The notes: generated by a model not told the origin, from the sequence alone. A DNA stretch of 64,000 nt from Legionella busanensis (GCF_900461525.1 NZ_UGOD01000001.1:3268001-3332000); one strand, 5' to 3'; numbered from the stretch's first letter, positions 8,430 to 18,829 are shown. Numbers and translations: made by a program.

Positions 8430-9005
8430 ATGGATCATTTAACACGCTTTATTGGTTCACGTTTACGTCTTTTAAGACAGCAAAAGGGCTGGAGCTTAGA
8501 TAAAACTGCAGAGATGACGGCAGTTAGCAAAGCCATGTTAGGCCAAATAGAACGTTTTGAATCTTCCCCAACCGTGGCAACCTTATGGAAAATCGCTAGT
8601 GGCTTTCGGGTCTCATTTTCTTCCTTTTTAAAGGAAAATCTAGATGCCCAAAATACTAATTTTATACATACTAAACCTCGTTTAATTAATCATCATCAAG
8701 AAAAACTTTATTTAACACCTCTTATTCCATTTGATGAGCAGCTAAATTTTGAAGTATTTGAAATTGAATTATTATCAGGGTGTAAACAATTATCATCCGC
8801 CCATGCTAAAGGTGTAATTGAACATATTATTGTCGTTAGCGGCGAGATTGATATACTTATTAAGGAAAAATGGCAACCTTTAAAGGCCGGCGATAGTTTA
8901 CGCTTTAATGCCGATGTTCTGCATGGGTATCGTAATCTAAATCCAAAACCTGCCATTTTTCATAATGTTATTCATTATCCTCACGAAAAAAATTATAAAA
9001 TCTAA
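8430..9005 (+). CDS. XRE-family transcriptional regulator with C-terminal cupin (SutR/YdcN-like)
   Basis: DNA-binding regulator of 191 residues. Residues about 9-65 form a helix-turn-helix of the XRE type (RLRLLRQQKGWSLDKTAEMTAVSKAMLGQIER), and residues about 110-180 form a small cupin barrel (SAHAKGVIEHIIVVSGEIDILI...LKAGDSLRFNADVLHGYRN), probably sensing a small ligand. The architecture and divergence from a BenE gene match E. coli YdcN (SutR) beside YdcO. The ATG is preceded by AGGAG. Two perfect palindromes directly upstream make autoregulation and control of benE likely. Confidence 0.9.
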   Translation: MDHLTRFIGSRLRLLRQQKGWSLDKTAEMTAVSKAMLGQIERFESSPTVATLWKIASGFRVSFSSFLKENLDAQNTNFIHTKPRLINHHQEKLYLTPLIPFDEQLNFEVFEIELLSGCKQLSSAHAKGVIEHIIVVSGEIDILIKEKWQPLKAGDSLRFNADVLHGYRNLNPKPAIFHNVIHYPHEKNYKI

Positions 9006-9120
9006 ATATTGACCCAAAATAGTTTAGAAATTGTAAAGATTGGGCATTAATAAACTTAAAAAGATGAATTATGCTATGATTTAGTAAAGATTTAATGACT
9101 TTATTTTAGGAATTATTGTT

Positions 9121-9777
9121 ATGTCTGATTTAGAAGATACTCAAAGCACTAATGCGCCTGTAACTATGACGCCCTCTACCGTAGGAAATGGAGGTAATGT
9201 CCCTACACCAACGCCCAAAAAGGATGATAAGGGAGCGGCTGGTCCAGACGCAAAAAATTTTACTACGCCTCAGTCTGAACCTAAACCAACAAATCCAACA
9301 GTAGCCCCTAAAAAAAAGGATCAAGACAAAGATGATAATAATGAGTGGATCGCCGGTACTAATAGAAACCACAAAGATATATTTGCTTTTAGAAAAGAGT
9401 TTCAAGAAAACGGGGGTTGGCGCGCAGTTGGAGCCGGCATTTTAAACGGAGCTAATGAAATTAAAGACGGCGCGGTACTGAAAGCGCAAGATGCTAAAGA
9501 AGGTGTTAAAAATATACACTCAACAATTAAACAAACATTGAATGAAATTAACGACGGCGCCATACCGAAGGCTTTTAATGAGATGAGTAATGCTTTTAAA
9601 CAAGGCCTTGATACAAATTTTGGCCTTAAGCCTATGTCTAAAGATTCAACAAAAGAGACACCAGCGTCAACTTTAGACAATGTGAGTATGAATGATAAAA
9701 CCACTACAAAAAACCCAGGTGTTGATCAAGCTGATCCTGGGGTCGATTTGGATAACGCAGTGGAAAACAAAATGTAA
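9121..9777 (+). CDS. Hydrophilic low-complexity protein, effector-like, unknown function
   Basis: A 218-residue protein with a Thr/Pro/Asn/Lys-rich N-terminal third (to about residue 80), a central helical part and an acidic tail ending in ENKM. The middle holds two related segments, NEIKDGAVLKA and NEINDGAIPKA, about 30 residues apart, an internal duplication. There is no signal peptide or membrane segment. The ATG follows TTTTAGGA. I do not recognise a family. Stand-alone hydrophilic genes of this kind between housekeeping genes are common among Legionella type IV effectors, but the C-terminus does not carry a clear E-block secretion signal, so that is only a guess. Confidence 0.7.
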   Translation: MSDLEDTQSTNAPVTMTPSTVGNGGNVPTPTPKKDDKGAAGPDAKNFTTPQSEPKPTNPTVAPKKKDQDKDDNNEWIAGTNRNHKDIFAFRKEFQENGGWRAVGAGILNGANEIKDGAVLKAQDAKEGVKNIHSTIKQTLNEINDGAIPKAFNEMSNAFKQGLDTNFGLKPMSKDSTKETPASTLDNVSMNDKTTTKNPGVDQADPGVDLDNAVENKM

Positions 9778-9831
9778 CTACTAGCCTATAAGATTGCTTT
9801 AGCTATATTCATGGTATTTACTATTATTCCC

Positions 9832-9840
9832 ATGTTATAA
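9832..9840 (+). promoter_or_regulatory. Possible extended -10 element upstream of typA
   Basis: The hexamer TATAAT with an upstream TG lies about 130 bases before typA. No good -35 hexamer at 16-18 bases was found, so this is a weak call. Confidence 0.3.
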
Positions 9841-9969
9841 TGATTAATTAATAAGCATTAATATAATTACCTTATCCTATTCTATTCCACTTAATATGAA
9901 ATAGCTTAATAGGCGACTTCCTATTACAAGTGGGTTAGAATCGCATCATTTTTAAATACAAGGCCCTTT

Positions 9970-11793
9970 ATGATTGAAATGATTCGTAATATCGCTATCA
10001 TTGCCCACGTTGATCATGGTAAAACCACCTTGGTTGACAAGTTACTGCAACAAACAGGAACCCTTAATGAACGAGCACCCCGCGTTGAGCGCATTATGGA
10101 TTCTAACGCTTTAGAAAAAGAACGCGGTATTACTATTTTAGCTAAAAACACGTGTGTTTATTGGCAAAATTATCAGATTAATATTGTTGACACCCCAGGG
10201 CATGCTGATTTTGGTGGTGAAGTAGAGCGCATCTTATCTATGGTTGATAGTGTTTTACTGTTAGTTGACGCTGTTGACGGACCTATGCCACAAACTCGTT
10301 TCGTCACGCAAAAAGCCTTTGCCCGTGGCTTAAATCCGATTGTGGTCATTAATAAAATTGATAGACCGGGTGCAAGGCCACATTGGGTCATGGATCAAGT
10401 TTTTGATCTTTTTGACAATTTAGGTGCTAATGACACTCAACTTGATTTTCCTGTAGTTTATACTTCAGCTTTAAATGGCTATGCCAAGCTCGATTTAAAT
10501 GATGAAGCGACCGATATGTCTGCCTTATTACAGACAATCGTTGATAAAGTGAAATCCCCTGATGTTGATGAAGATGGTCCTTTTCAAATGCAAATTAGCT
10601 CACTAGACTATTCTTCTTATGTGGGTACCATTGGCATAGGGCGTGTTACCCGCGGTCACATTAAAGCTAAATCACCGATTAAAATTATTGATAAAGATGG
10701 TCAAATTCGCAGCGGTCGATTATTACAGTTGTTAGGTTTCAAAGGCCTTGAACGTATTGAAATTGAAGAAGCAAGTGCTGGTGATATTGTTGCTGTAACC
10801 GGTATTGAGCAACTTAATATTTCCGATACCTTGTGTGATCCTAATCAGGTAGAAGCGCTTCCTCCTTTGTTAGTTGATGAACCTACGATTAGCATGACAT
10901 TTCAAGTGAATGATTCTCCTTTTGCCGGCCAAGAAGGCAAATTTGTTACCAGTCGCAAGATAAGAGAACGTTTAGAGACTGAATTGTTACATAATGTTGC
11001 TTTACAGGTTGAAGATACAGCTGATCCTGATAAATTTCGAGTTTCAGGCCGCGGTGAACTTCATTTATCTATTTTAATTGAAACCATGCGCCGGGAAGGT
11101 TATGAATTAGCGATTTCTAAACCTGAAGTAATTATGCGGGAAGAAAATGGGGAAAATTTAGAGCCTTATGAACGGTTAACCATTGATGTCGAGGAAGCTC
11201 ATCAAGGTGCTATTATGGAAAAGTTAGGCGAACGACGTGGTGAGCTACAAAATATGCTCCCCGATGGCAAAGGTCGGGTTCGACTGGATTATGTGATTCC
11301 GACGCGAGGTTTAATTGGCTTTCATACCGAGTTTCTTTCCAGCACATCAGGCACAGGACTTATGTATCACGTATATGATCATTATGGGCCCGCATTTAAA
11401 GGTCGATTAGGCAAACGTAATAACGGCGTGTTAATTGCCAATTGCCAAGGAATGGCCCGTGGTTTTGCTCTCTTTAACTTACAAGAACGGGGGCGCTTAT
11501 TTATTGAGCCACAAACTATGTGTTATGCCGGTATGATTGTCGGTATTCATGCTCGAGATAATGATTTAGTTGTTAATGTAACTAAAGAAAAACAATTAAC
11601 CAATATGCGTGCCTCAGGAACTGATGAAAATATTATCCTTACACCGCCTATTAAGCTATCTTTAGAGCAAGCACTTGAGTTTATAGATGATGATGAATTA
11701 GTAGAAGTAACTCCCCAAACTATTCGGTTACGAAAAAAAGAATTAGATGAAACAGCTAGAAAACGTACATCACGAGCTAATGCGGATAATTAA
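9970..11793 (+). CDS. typA: Translational GTPase TypA/BipA
   Basis: Ribosome-associated GTPase related to EF-G and LepA that helps 50S assembly and adaptation to cold and stress. All G motifs are visible: AHVDHGKTT (G1), RGITI (G2), DTPGH (G3) and NKID (G4). The EF-G-like domains III and V and the family-specific C-terminal domain follow, and the 607 residues match the family. The first ATG is chosen because the family starts [19 protein letters not shown]. nadK follows after 12 bases, and recN after that, so the three may be read together. Confidence 0.97.
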   Translation: MIEMIRNIAIIAHVDHGKTTLVDKLLQQTGTLNERAPRVERIMDSNALEKERGITILAKNTCVYWQNYQINIVDTPGHADFGGEVERILSMVDSVLLLVDAVDGPMPQTRFVTQKAFARGLNPIVVINKIDRPGARPHWVMDQVFDLFDNLGANDTQLDFPVVYTSALNGYAKLDLNDEATDMSALLQTIVDKVKSPDVDEDGPFQMQISSLDYSSYVGTIGIGRVTRGHIKAKSPIKIIDKDGQIRSGRLLQLLGFKGLERIEIEEASAGDIVAVTGIEQLNISDTLCDPNQVEALPPLLVDEPTISMTFQVNDSPFAGQEGKFVTSRKIRERLETELLHNVALQVEDTADPDKFRVSGRGELHLSILIETMRREGYELAISKPEVIMREENGENLEPYERLTIDVEEAHQGAIMEKLGERRGELQNMLPDGKGRVRLDYVIPTRGLIGFHTEFLSSTSGTGLMYHVYDHYGPAFKGRLGKRNNGVLIANCQGMARGFALFNLQERGRLFIEPQTMCYAGMIVGIHARDNDLVVNVTKEKQLTNMRASGTDENIILTPPIKLSLEQALEFIDDDELVEVTPQTIRLRKKELDETARKRTSRANADN

Positions 11794-11805
11794 AAGCTAA
11801 TCACT

Positions 11806-12690
11806 ATGAAACCTAAATTTGAGCGTGTTATTCTTTATGCAAGGCAGCATCGGGCAACTCAGGAGATTGAGGAGACGCTACAACGTCTTAGTCATTTTTT
11901 AAACGCCCAAAAAATCGAAGTATTTATAGATAGTGATACTGCTAAATTTGCTACTAACCTACCCATCATACCCCATGAGCAAATTGGACAAACAAAAGAT
12001 TTAATTGTGGTTGTAGGTGGGGATGGTAGTTTATTATCCGCAGCACGCATGGCTATTTTAGTCGATGTACCAGTAATAGGAATTAATCGTGGTCGTTTAG
12101 GTTTTTTAACTGATATCTCACCTACTGATATTGAAAAACAATTAGATGCTGTTTTACACGGGCATTACTTAGAAGAAAAACGCTTTTTGTTAAGTGCAAA
12201 AATTCATGACAAAACAAAAACTTATTTTCATGGCAATGCCTTAAATGATGTCGTATTAGGACGGGGTAGTGATACGCACTTAATTGAATTTGATGTGTAT
12301 ATTGATAGCCAATTTGTGAGTCACTATCGTTCAGACGGGATGATCCTTGCAACCCCTACTGGCTCAACTGCTTACTCGTTATCCGCAGGTGGTCCTATTA
12401 TGCATCCACAATTAAATGCCATTGTTTTAGTGCCTATGTTTTGCCACAGTTTAAGCTCTCGACCTTTAGTCATTGATGCTCATTCCATTATTGATCTTGT
12501 TATTAGCGAGCATAATGAAGTTGACTTGCGAATTAGCTGTGATGGGCATGAATCAAGAATGGTTAAACCTGGGCAACAGGTTTGTATTGAACAAAATAAA
12601 CAAAAGCTTCGCTTATTGCATCCATGTGATTATCATTATTATGATACGCTAAGAATCAAACTTGGCTGGGAATCAAAGCATCAAGGATAA
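11806..12690 (+). CDS. nadK: NAD kinase
   Basis: Phosphorylates NAD to NADP in the cytosol. The defining GGDGS motif is at residues about 69-73 ([10 protein letters not shown]), followed by the [10 protein letters not shown] block and the [16 protein letters not shown] catalytic/NAD-binding stretch. The length of 294 residues equals the E. coli enzyme. The ribosome binding site is weak. It lies 12 bases after typA and 3 bases before recN; the nadK-recN pairing is common in gammaproteobacteria. Confidence 0.96.
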   Translation: MKPKFERVILYARQHRATQEIEETLQRLSHFLNAQKIEVFIDSDTAKFATNLPIIPHEQIGQTKDLIVVVGGDGSLLSAARMAILVDVPVIGINRGRLGFLTDISPTDIEKQLDAVLHGHYLEEKRFLLSAKIHDKTKTYFHGNALNDVVLGRGSDTHLIEFDVYIDSQFVSHYRSDGMILATPTGSTAYSLSAGGPIMHPQLNAIVLVPMFCHSLSSRPLVIDAHSIIDLVISEHNEVDLRISCDGHESRMVKPGQQVCIEQNKQKLRLLHPCDYHYYDTLRIKLGWESKHQG

Positions 12691-12693
12691 GCT

Positions 12694-14394
12694 ATGCTCA
12701 CTGCTTTACGTATTGAAAACTTTGCTATCGTTAAATTGCTTGAACTTGATTTTACAAGAGGGATGAGTGCGTTCACTGGTGAAACAGGTGCAGGGAAATC
12801 CATTATGATTGATGCGCTACTATTAGCCTTAGGTGGTAGGGCAGATGCATCAGTCGTTCGATACGGTGAAGAAAAATGTGATATTCATGCCACTTTTCAA
12901 ATTGATAATGCAAGTGAGCCAGCGAATTGGTTAACCAAACATGATCTTAATCATGAGGATGGAGAGGTTTATTTAAGACGCGTTATTTATAGCGAAGGAC
13001 GCTCCCGTTCTTATATTAATGGCCAACCTTTTCCCTTGCAGAAAATTAAAGAACTAAGTGAAATGTTAGTACATATTCATGGCCAGCATCAACATCAAAC
13101 ATTAATGCTACATCAAACTCACCGTGAGCAGCTAGATCGTTTCGCAAATCATGATAAGCTTGTAGACGATGTATATTACCTTTATAGGCAATGTCAGAAA
13201 ATAAAAAATGAAATTGATACACTAAAAACACATGAAAACTCTAAAGATAGAATTGAGCTTTTACAATTTCAAATTGATGAGTTAAGTAACCTTGCTCTGC
13301 AAGAAAACGAAATTAAACAATTAAATGAAGAGCATCAATTATTGCATCGAGCGCAAGATTATATTCATTATACCCAACAAATTTCTCAGTTATTAAACGC
13401 AGATAATGAACCTTGTATTCACCAGCAACTTAATCTAGTTTTACACTTGCTTCAGGATTTACCTCACGAACAAACTAATATTAAAAATGCATTAGAGTTA
13501 ATTAATAGCGCTTTGATACAGTGTGAAGAAGCATTAGATGAAATTCAACATTTTGGTGAACGTATACAGCTTGATCCTGAGCGTTTACAAGAAATAGAAA
13601 ATCGCTTAAGTGTTATCCACCATATGGCTCGTAAATACCATGTAGGACCCGAACAAATTATTCATCACCTGACGGGTTTACAGGAAGAACTACAAGCTTA
13701 TCAAGATGCAAAAGAAAAAATTATACTTTTAGAGCAGCAGTACCAAAATCAATTACAAGCTTATGAAAAAGACGCTCTTAAACTCCACAATTCAAGAGTT
13801 ATTCATGCAGAAAAATTGGCCAATGAAATAAGTAAAATTATAAAGCAACTAGGAATGCCCAAAGGTAAAGTATCTATCGAAATTACTAGCCTTGATAAAA
13901 TGCAGCCTTATGGCCTTGATAAAGTAGAATATAAAGTTTGTACTAATCCTGGTATGGCGCCAGATTCATTAAATAAAATTGCCTCAGGCGGCGAGCTCTC
14001 TCGTATTAGCTTAGCTATTCAAATGATTACTGCACAGCGAGGTGCAACACCCACATTAATTTTTGACGAAGTCGATGTCGGGATAGGAGGTGCAACAGCC
14101 GCATTAGTAGGTCAACTTCTACGCCAACTGGGCGAACGGCTACAAGTATTTTGTGTCACACATCAACCGCAGGTTGCCGCAGCTGCTCATTATCATTTTG
14201 TGGTAGAAAAATTTAGTGATAATCAGCAGACGTATTCCCATATTGTTGCTCTATCTGAAAAAGATAAGGTGGATGAAATTGCCCGTATGTTGGGCGGTTT
14301 AACAATTACTGAGCAAACGCGTAATCATGCTGAAGAGCTTTTGTTAAGTAGTAAAAAGAGTAATAAAGTAGTAGAAAATACTCGTTTGCCATAA
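12694..14394 (+). CDS. recN: DNA repair protein RecN
   Basis: SMC-like ATPase used in double-strand-break repair. Walker A (GETGAGKS) is near residue 32, a long coiled-coil region spans about residues 160-370, the ABC signature SGGELSR is near residue 430 and Walker B follows as TLIFDEVDVGIGG. The size of 566 residues is typical. AGGATAAG lies just before the ATG, only three bases after the nadK stop, consistent with co-transcription. No LexA box was recognised upstream. Confidence 0.96.
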   Translation: MLTALRIENFAIVKLLELDFTRGMSAFTGETGAGKSIMIDALLLALGGRADASVVRYGEEKCDIHATFQIDNASEPANWLTKHDLNHEDGEVYLRRVIYSEGRSRSYINGQPFPLQKIKELSEMLVHIHGQHQHQTLMLHQTHREQLDRFANHDKLVDDVYYLYRQCQKIKNEIDTLKTHENSKDRIELLQFQIDELSNLALQENEIKQLNEEHQLLHRAQDYIHYTQQISQLLNADNEPCIHQQLNLVLHLLQDLPHEQTNIKNALELINSALIQCEEALDEIQHFGERIQLDPERLQEIENRLSVIHHMARKYHVGPEQIIHHLTGLQEELQAYQDAKEKIILLEQQYQNQLQAYEKDALKLHNSRVIHAEKLANEISKIIKQLGMPKGKVSIEITSLDKMQPYGLDKVEYKVCTNPGMAPDSLNKIASGGELSRISLAIQMITAQRGATPTLIFDEVDVGIGGATAALVGQLLRQLGERLQVFCVTHQPQVAAAAHYHFVVEKFSDNQQTYSHIVALSEKDKVDEIARMLGGLTITEQTRNHAEELLLSSKKSNKVVENTRLP

Positions 14395-14516
14395 TATTTA
14401 TAAGTCTTCCTGTGGGTCAGTTTTATTGTTGGTCAAGGCCCAATCTACTTTTTAAACATATAATCGATTGCTTATAACTAAGAGCCCCCCTTATTAAAGC
14501 TTCAAGTTAATTTAAA

Positions 14517-14534
14517 GTCGGGCCTTAGCCCGAC
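14517..14534 (-). terminator. Hairpin between recN and the autotransporter gene
   Basis: A perfect 7-bp stem (GTCGGGC, loop CTTA, GCCCGAC) lies about 18 bases past the minus-strand stop of the autotransporter. On the minus strand it is followed by TTTAAATTAA. The two genes converge here, so it may serve either. Confidence 0.5.
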
Positions 14535-14551
14535 GAATTTCCTACAATAGA

Positions 14552-17500
14552 TTATTTATACTGCAGAGCCGGACCGTCGAAGCTCCATGTTAACCTCGCA
14601 ACAAAACCATTGTCCTTGACTCGGGAAGCAAATTGTCCGAAATAGGAAATATTTAAATGCACATCATTTGCAAGTCGTGCTATATCAATGCCTGCATCTA
14701 AAAGAAGCGCATTGCGAGCAAGTGGCGTGCCACCAATTAAAAATGGTAAGCTACCTGATGCAAAATTAAGTGTGGCTTGGGGCGTTAAACTATTGTAAGC
14801 ATGACGCCAGCCTAAGAAAATGCGTTGATTAAGTGCATAGGTATCTGTTACATATAATACGCCTTTTTCCCTAATACCTAATGTTGTATAGGTCATGTCT
14901 TGAGAAGCTTGTCGAGCTCGTAGACTTGCTGCGCCACCGTGCTCCTTAAACCTATCTGAACTAACATCAATATAAGCAATATTAACAAGCGGCTTTATAG
15001 AAAAACGGTTTACTTGTAAATCATAGCCAAGCTCACCAAATACTTGCGCTGTATTAGCATTATAGTTATTCGTTAAATAATCATTAAAATAGGGGAAGCT
15101 AACGCTACGATTAGTATTAATATCATGCCAGCTATAAGCTGCGCCCACATGGGCAATAAATCGATTATAAAAAGCATTGGCGTAAAGGCCTATATGACCA
15201 TTATTACTTTCACTAAATGAATTTCTTCGATCAACATCAAAATTTGATCGACTATAGCCACCCACAAGTCCTACCCGCCCTATTACACCGACTTCTTGAT
15301 CTGCACCTATAAAAAAGCCCTGTGTAGAACGATCTAATTCACTAGCATTGTAATTACCATCTAATTTACCCCAAGTGCCAAAACCATGTGCCCAAAAAAT
15401 AAGGCCGGTAATGGTTTTTACGTGTGGCAGGAAATTCGCTTGATCATCTAAACGCATAGAAATAGCGTCACGTATATAACGACTTTCTTCAAGTAAAGCA
15501 CCTAACGTAGAAGGATATATTTCTCCACTTAAATTATTTAATGTAGTTTTAATCAAGGGCACATTATCTAAATTTAAAAAACCATTATAGAGAGGGTTAC
15601 CCGCGCCTAAGCTTTCAACGCCAGTTGCCGTAGCAATTTCATTTAGGGTAGTACCAAAGAAAGCAAAGGATCTGTCATTACGAGCAACATCTAAATAAAC
15701 ATTACTAGCATCGTAATTAAGAATTAAATTTAAGAAAGGTAGATTCTGTAGTAAGTTATTATAAGTTCCATTAACGCCGCCTCCCGCAGTTAAAATGGTA
15801 TAGCGAGTACCTGCTGCATAAAGCCCTGACTCTTTTAGCACATATACGTTTGCGCCCGGTAATAAATTGGCCGTACCGGTTACATTAATTAAGTCAGATT
15901 GACCAGCGGTGTTGATTTCTACTTCATAAACGGAACCAGTAGTTTGCGTGTAATTACCAGCTACAGTTAATACACCAATAGAGTAGTTACCAGGTGCAAT
16001 AATACCATTCACTTCAGTTGTACCTACTGTGCCTGTGCCTCCTAAACGGCCATTTGTGCCTATTGTCACTTGACTACTAAGCACACCATTAACTATTAAA
16101 CTACCAGCCTCTATTGAAACATTGCCACCATAATTTGTAGAAGCCCCTGTTAAAATCAAACTCCCTAGGCCTTGCTTGGTAAAACCTTCTGTACCTACAA
16201 ACTCACCAGCAAAAAAGCTAGTATTGACCTGATTAATAATTAAATGAGTTGCGCCTACATTGACTGTACTACCTGCAACGCCTGATAATAACTGAATCAC
16301 ACGATTATCATTTGCATTTGTAATATCAAATACGGTATTTGTATTAACTAAATTAATCCCGCTACTACTAGCTACATCACCCGCTAATTCTAAAGCTAAA
16401 GTACCTTCGGCGATAATTGTTGGACCTGTATATGTGTTTACTGCTGATGAGATTAATGCGCCTGGACCTGTTTTAATAAGGCTACCGCTACCATTAATAG
16501 TATTATTTATATTGAGATTAGCTAATGTGTTAAAAGTACCACCAGCAGCCGCTAAGGTAACCAGGCGATCCATCATAACGGACGATGTTGTTTGTAAAAT
16601 ACCACCATTTAAGGTTAGTAAACCTGCAGCATTGCCTAATTGTGCATCGTCAGAAATACTTAATATACCTTGGTTAATAGTCCATGGTGTAACAATACTG
16701 GGATCAGGCAACGAGCCAATCAAAGTCCAAGTACTATCCCCTGTTTTTTCATAATTAGTAAAATTTAAATATTGGCCACCGGTACTTAATAAGCCTACGT
16801 CAAAGGTAGCACTACCTGATCCACCTAAAGCCAATACATCATCGCCACAATCACATCCAATAACTAACCCAGAAATAGAGAAACCAGGCTGCAATTCAAG
16901 GCGATTTACACCCCCCAAAAAAACGATAGCCGGTGCTCTAAATAATTCATTACCAATATGATCGCCTACAAATCCGCCTTCTATAGTTCCGCGATTAATG
17001 ATATTAAGATTGCCACCCATAATAGCAACGCCACCTGCACCAGCGAAACCCGATGCAGAGGTAGGAGATGAACCGCCCACACCACCATTACCACCACTAA
17101 TCATACCAGCGTTAACTAAAACACCCCCACCAATAGCTTCAATCCCTACTCCTCCTTCTCCACCATTACCTGGTGTAGCATCTTGAGAAGCAACATCGCC
17201 CCCACTGCCTCCAGCCCCACCACTAATAAGACCATTATTGATAATATGATTGTTTTCAATAAACAATAAACCAAAACCACCAGAGCCGCCATTACCCGCT
17301 ATACTTGCAGCACCTAAGCTCTCTCCACCGTCTCCACCATTACCGCCAATAATATTACCTATATTATTAAGTTGAGAGCTAGTAAACGCAAAAATGTCTA
17401 TACCATCTCCGCCGCTACCTCCATTGCCAGCTGAATTAGTAATACCGCCACTATCGCCACCACCTATACCACCTAAGCCACCATTGCCACCTATAATATT

Positions 17501-18349
17501 GCTGATATTAGTTAAATTAACTGCTTCGTTAAATAGCATCCCGGTACCACCGCCACCACCGCCGCCACCCCCACCTAACGAAGAACCACCATTACCGCCA
17601 TTTCCGCCAATATTATTAAATGAATTAGTTGCATTGCTAATAACTGTATTAAAAACAACAGCAGTACCACCACCGCCACCGCCGCCACCACCAGCGTCAA
17701 GGGAAGCGTTACCCCCATTACCACCGTTACCGCCAGTATTTTCACCAATTTCTACGGGAGAAAATAAAAATGTTTGACCAACACCACCGCCACCACCACC
17801 GCCGCCAGCACCACTAGTATTGCTACCCCCCCCACCACCACCGCCAGTACCTTGTCCAGTCAAAAAATTAGTACTACTACCGCCACCGCCGCCCCCACCG
17901 CCAGAAATATTACTTCCACCATTACCACCTTTAAAAGCGCCTAAACCGCCCTCTCCACTAGCTATAAAACCGCTGCCTCCCTCACCACCATCGATACCCC
18001 CTGCACCATCAAAATTTAATCCCCCCCCGTTACCACCTTGTGTTCCAGGCGGCGTCCCAGTGCCTGCAATACCACTATTGCCTGGATTAACGCCAATCCC
18101 ATTACCGCCATTACCACCATTCCCACCGGTAGCAAAAGACGTCTCTGCTTCTTCTGTAATTACATTAACAATAAATTGATTATTAGCTAAAAGATCCGAC
18201 TGCTTTATTAAATTTAAAAAATCGATTTCTACGTTAGCAAATGTGCATTGAGAAAAAAAACTACTTGCTATTAGGGATGCAATGATTGTTTTTTTAGATT
18301 TAAAAATTTTATTATCTTGATTTATCGAGACAGCTTTATTATTTTTCAT
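14552..18349 (-). CDS. Gly-rich (PGRS-like) autotransporter
   Basis: Type V secreted protein of 1265 residues. An extended signal peptide occupies about residues 1-39 (positively charged start, hydrophobic IIASLIASSFFSQ, then TFANVE). Residues about 70-470 are extremely Gly/Asn rich (GGNGG and poly-Gly runs), like mycobacterial PE_PGRS repeats. Passenger-associated repeats follow (SLIKTGPGALI, FTKQGLGSLILTGAS), typical of a beta-helix autotransporter passenger. The last 280 residues form the beta-barrel (GLIFWAHGFGTWGKL to the end LTWSFDGPALQYK). The ATG is preceded by GAGG. The antisense strand shows proline-rich open frames that are shadows. Probable function: surface adhesin or matrix protein; the repeat tract is prone to length change. 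Confidence 0.9.
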   Translation of the reverse strand: MKNNKAVSINQDNKIFKSKKTIIASLIASSFFSQCTFANVEIDFLNLIKQSDLLANNQFIVNVITEEAETSFATGGNGGNGGNGIGVNPGNSGIAGTGTPPGTQGGNGGGLNFDGAGGIDGGEGGSGFIASGEGGLGAFKGGNGGSNISGGGGGGGGSSTNFLTGQGTGGGGGGGSNTSGAGGGGGGGGVGQTFLFSPVEIGENTGGNGGNGGNASLDAGGGGGGGGGTAVVFNTVISNATNSFNNIGGNGGNGGSSLGGGGGGGGGGTGMLFNEAVNLTNISNIIGGNGGLGGIGGGDSGGITNSAGNGGSGGDGIDIFAFTSSQLNNIGNIIGGNGGDGGESLGAASIAGNGGSGGFGLLFIENNHIINNGLISGGAGGSGGDVASQDATPGNGGEGGVGIEAIGGGVLVNAGMISGGNGGVGGSSPTSASGFAGAGGVAIMGGNLNIINRGTIEGGFVGDHIGNELFRAPAIVFLGGVNRLELQPGFSISGLVIGCDCGDDVLALGGSGSATFDVGLLSTGGQYLNFTNYEKTGDSTWTLIGSLPDPSIVTPWTINQGILSISDDAQLGNAAGLLTLNGGILQTTSSVMMDRLVTLAAAGGTFNTLANLNINNTINGSGSLIKTGPGALISSAVNTYTGPTIIAEGTLALELAGDVASSSGINLVNTNTVFDITNANDNRVIQLLSGVAGSTVNVGATHLIINQVNTSFFAGEFVGTEGFTKQGLGSLILTGASTNYGGNVSIEAGSLIVNGVLSSQVTIGTNGRLGGTGTVGTTEVNGIIAPGNYSIGVLTVAGNYTQTTGSVYEVEINTAGQSDLINVTGTANLLPGANVYVLKESGLYAAGTRYTILTAGGGVNGTYNNLLQNLPFLNLILNYDASNVYLDVARNDRSFAFFGTTLNEIATATGVESLGAGNPLYNGFLNLDNVPLIKTTLNNLSGEIYPSTLGALLEESRYIRDAISMRLDDQANFLPHVKTITGLIFWAHGFGTWGKLDGNYNASELDRSTQGFFIGADQEVGVIGRVGLVGGYSRSNFDVDRRNSFSESNNGHIGLYANAFYNRFIAHVGAAYSWHDINTNRSVSFPYFNDYLTNNYNANTAQVFGELGYDLQVNRFSIKPLVNIAYIDVSSDRFKEHGGAASLRARQASQDMTYTTLGIREKGVLYVTDTYALNQRIFLGWRHAYNSLTPQATLNFASGSLPFLIGGTPLARNALLLDAGIDIARLANDVHLNISYFGQFASRVKDNGFVARLTWSFDGPALQYK

Positions 18350-18450
18350 GATAGCCTCACATCAAACAGATAGAAAATCATTGTAGAAAGATTAAAAACT
18401 AAAAAGCAAGCTTAAGAATATTAACTTCATTTAGCTACTGTTAGTTAAGT

Positions 18451-18497
18451 AACGTGAATTCGACATAAACTATATTTGCTATAGCTTATGTCGAATT
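18451..18497. repeat. Inverted repeat related to the end of the 63-bp repeat
   Basis: The 12-bp arms AATTCGACATAA (18457-18468) and TTATGTCGAATT (18486-18497) are exact inverses. The left side, AACGTGAATTCGACATAAA, is the inverse of the right part of the 63-bp repeat with one mismatch, so this is a partial or rearranged member of the same family. Confidence 0.65.
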
Positions 18498-18547
18498 TAG
18501 TTATGTTTAATCTGGATCCCGTATAAATGCTTGGTATTTTACGGGAT

Positions 18548-18610
18548 AACGTTCGTTTAGCGACATAAAAGAGCCTTTGTCTCTTTTATGTTGAACTCAC
18601 GTTAATTAAG
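18548..18610. repeat. 63-bp palindromic intergenic repeat, copy 2
   Basis: Matches 185-247 at 58 of 63 positions. The core is a perfect 11-bp hairpin: ACATAAAAGAG (18563-18573), loop of seven bases, CTCTTTTATGT (18581-18591). Its right end provides the AAGG ribosome binding site of the gene starting at 18619, so the repeat forms the immediate leader of that gene. Confidence 0.75.
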
Positions 18611-18618
18611 GTAATTTT

Positions 18619-18819
18619 ATGCAAAAAATTATGGTTGGATTGGGAATTATTTTCATAATTTTAGGCTTAGCATGGCCTTTAATTAAAAAATTAGGTATAG
18701 GCAGGTTACCTGGCGATATCCTTATAAAAAAAGGTAATTTTACTTTCTATTTTCCAATTACCACCTCAATTGTCATTAGTTTAGTTATTATGATTATTTT
18801 ATGGCTGATAAATCGCTAA
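18619..18819 (+). CDS. DUF2905 small membrane protein
   Basis: A 66-residue protein with two membrane segments (about residues 3-22 and 44-63) separated by a short loop with the family motif GRLPGDI. This layout and length match DUF2905 proteins, which are widespread and of unknown function. AAGG lies eight bases before the ATG and is contributed by a dispersed repeat. The stop lies 10 bases from the end of the convergent flippase gene. Confidence 0.85.
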   Translation: MQKIMVGLGIIFIILGLAWPLIKKLGIGRLPGDILIKKGNFTFYFPITTSIVISLVIMIILWLINR

Positions 18820-18829
18820 GTGTTAAAAT

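Larger units (their letters stand above)
18350..18618. other. 269-bp divergent gap dominated by palindromic repeats
   Basis: Between the autotransporter and the DUF2905 gene. It contains an inverted repeat at 18457-18497 and the second 63-bp repeat at 18548-18610. No coding frame is apparent. Confidence 0.7.

Noticed and set aside
9130-9704. Two minus-strand frames over the effector-like gene
   Set aside because: Overlap the plus-strand gene, which has a ribosome binding site and better protein character.
16434-18179. Long proline-rich open frames on the plus strand
   Set aside because: They are the antisense of the Gly-rich codons of the autotransporter; they have no ribosome binding sites and no protein-like composition.
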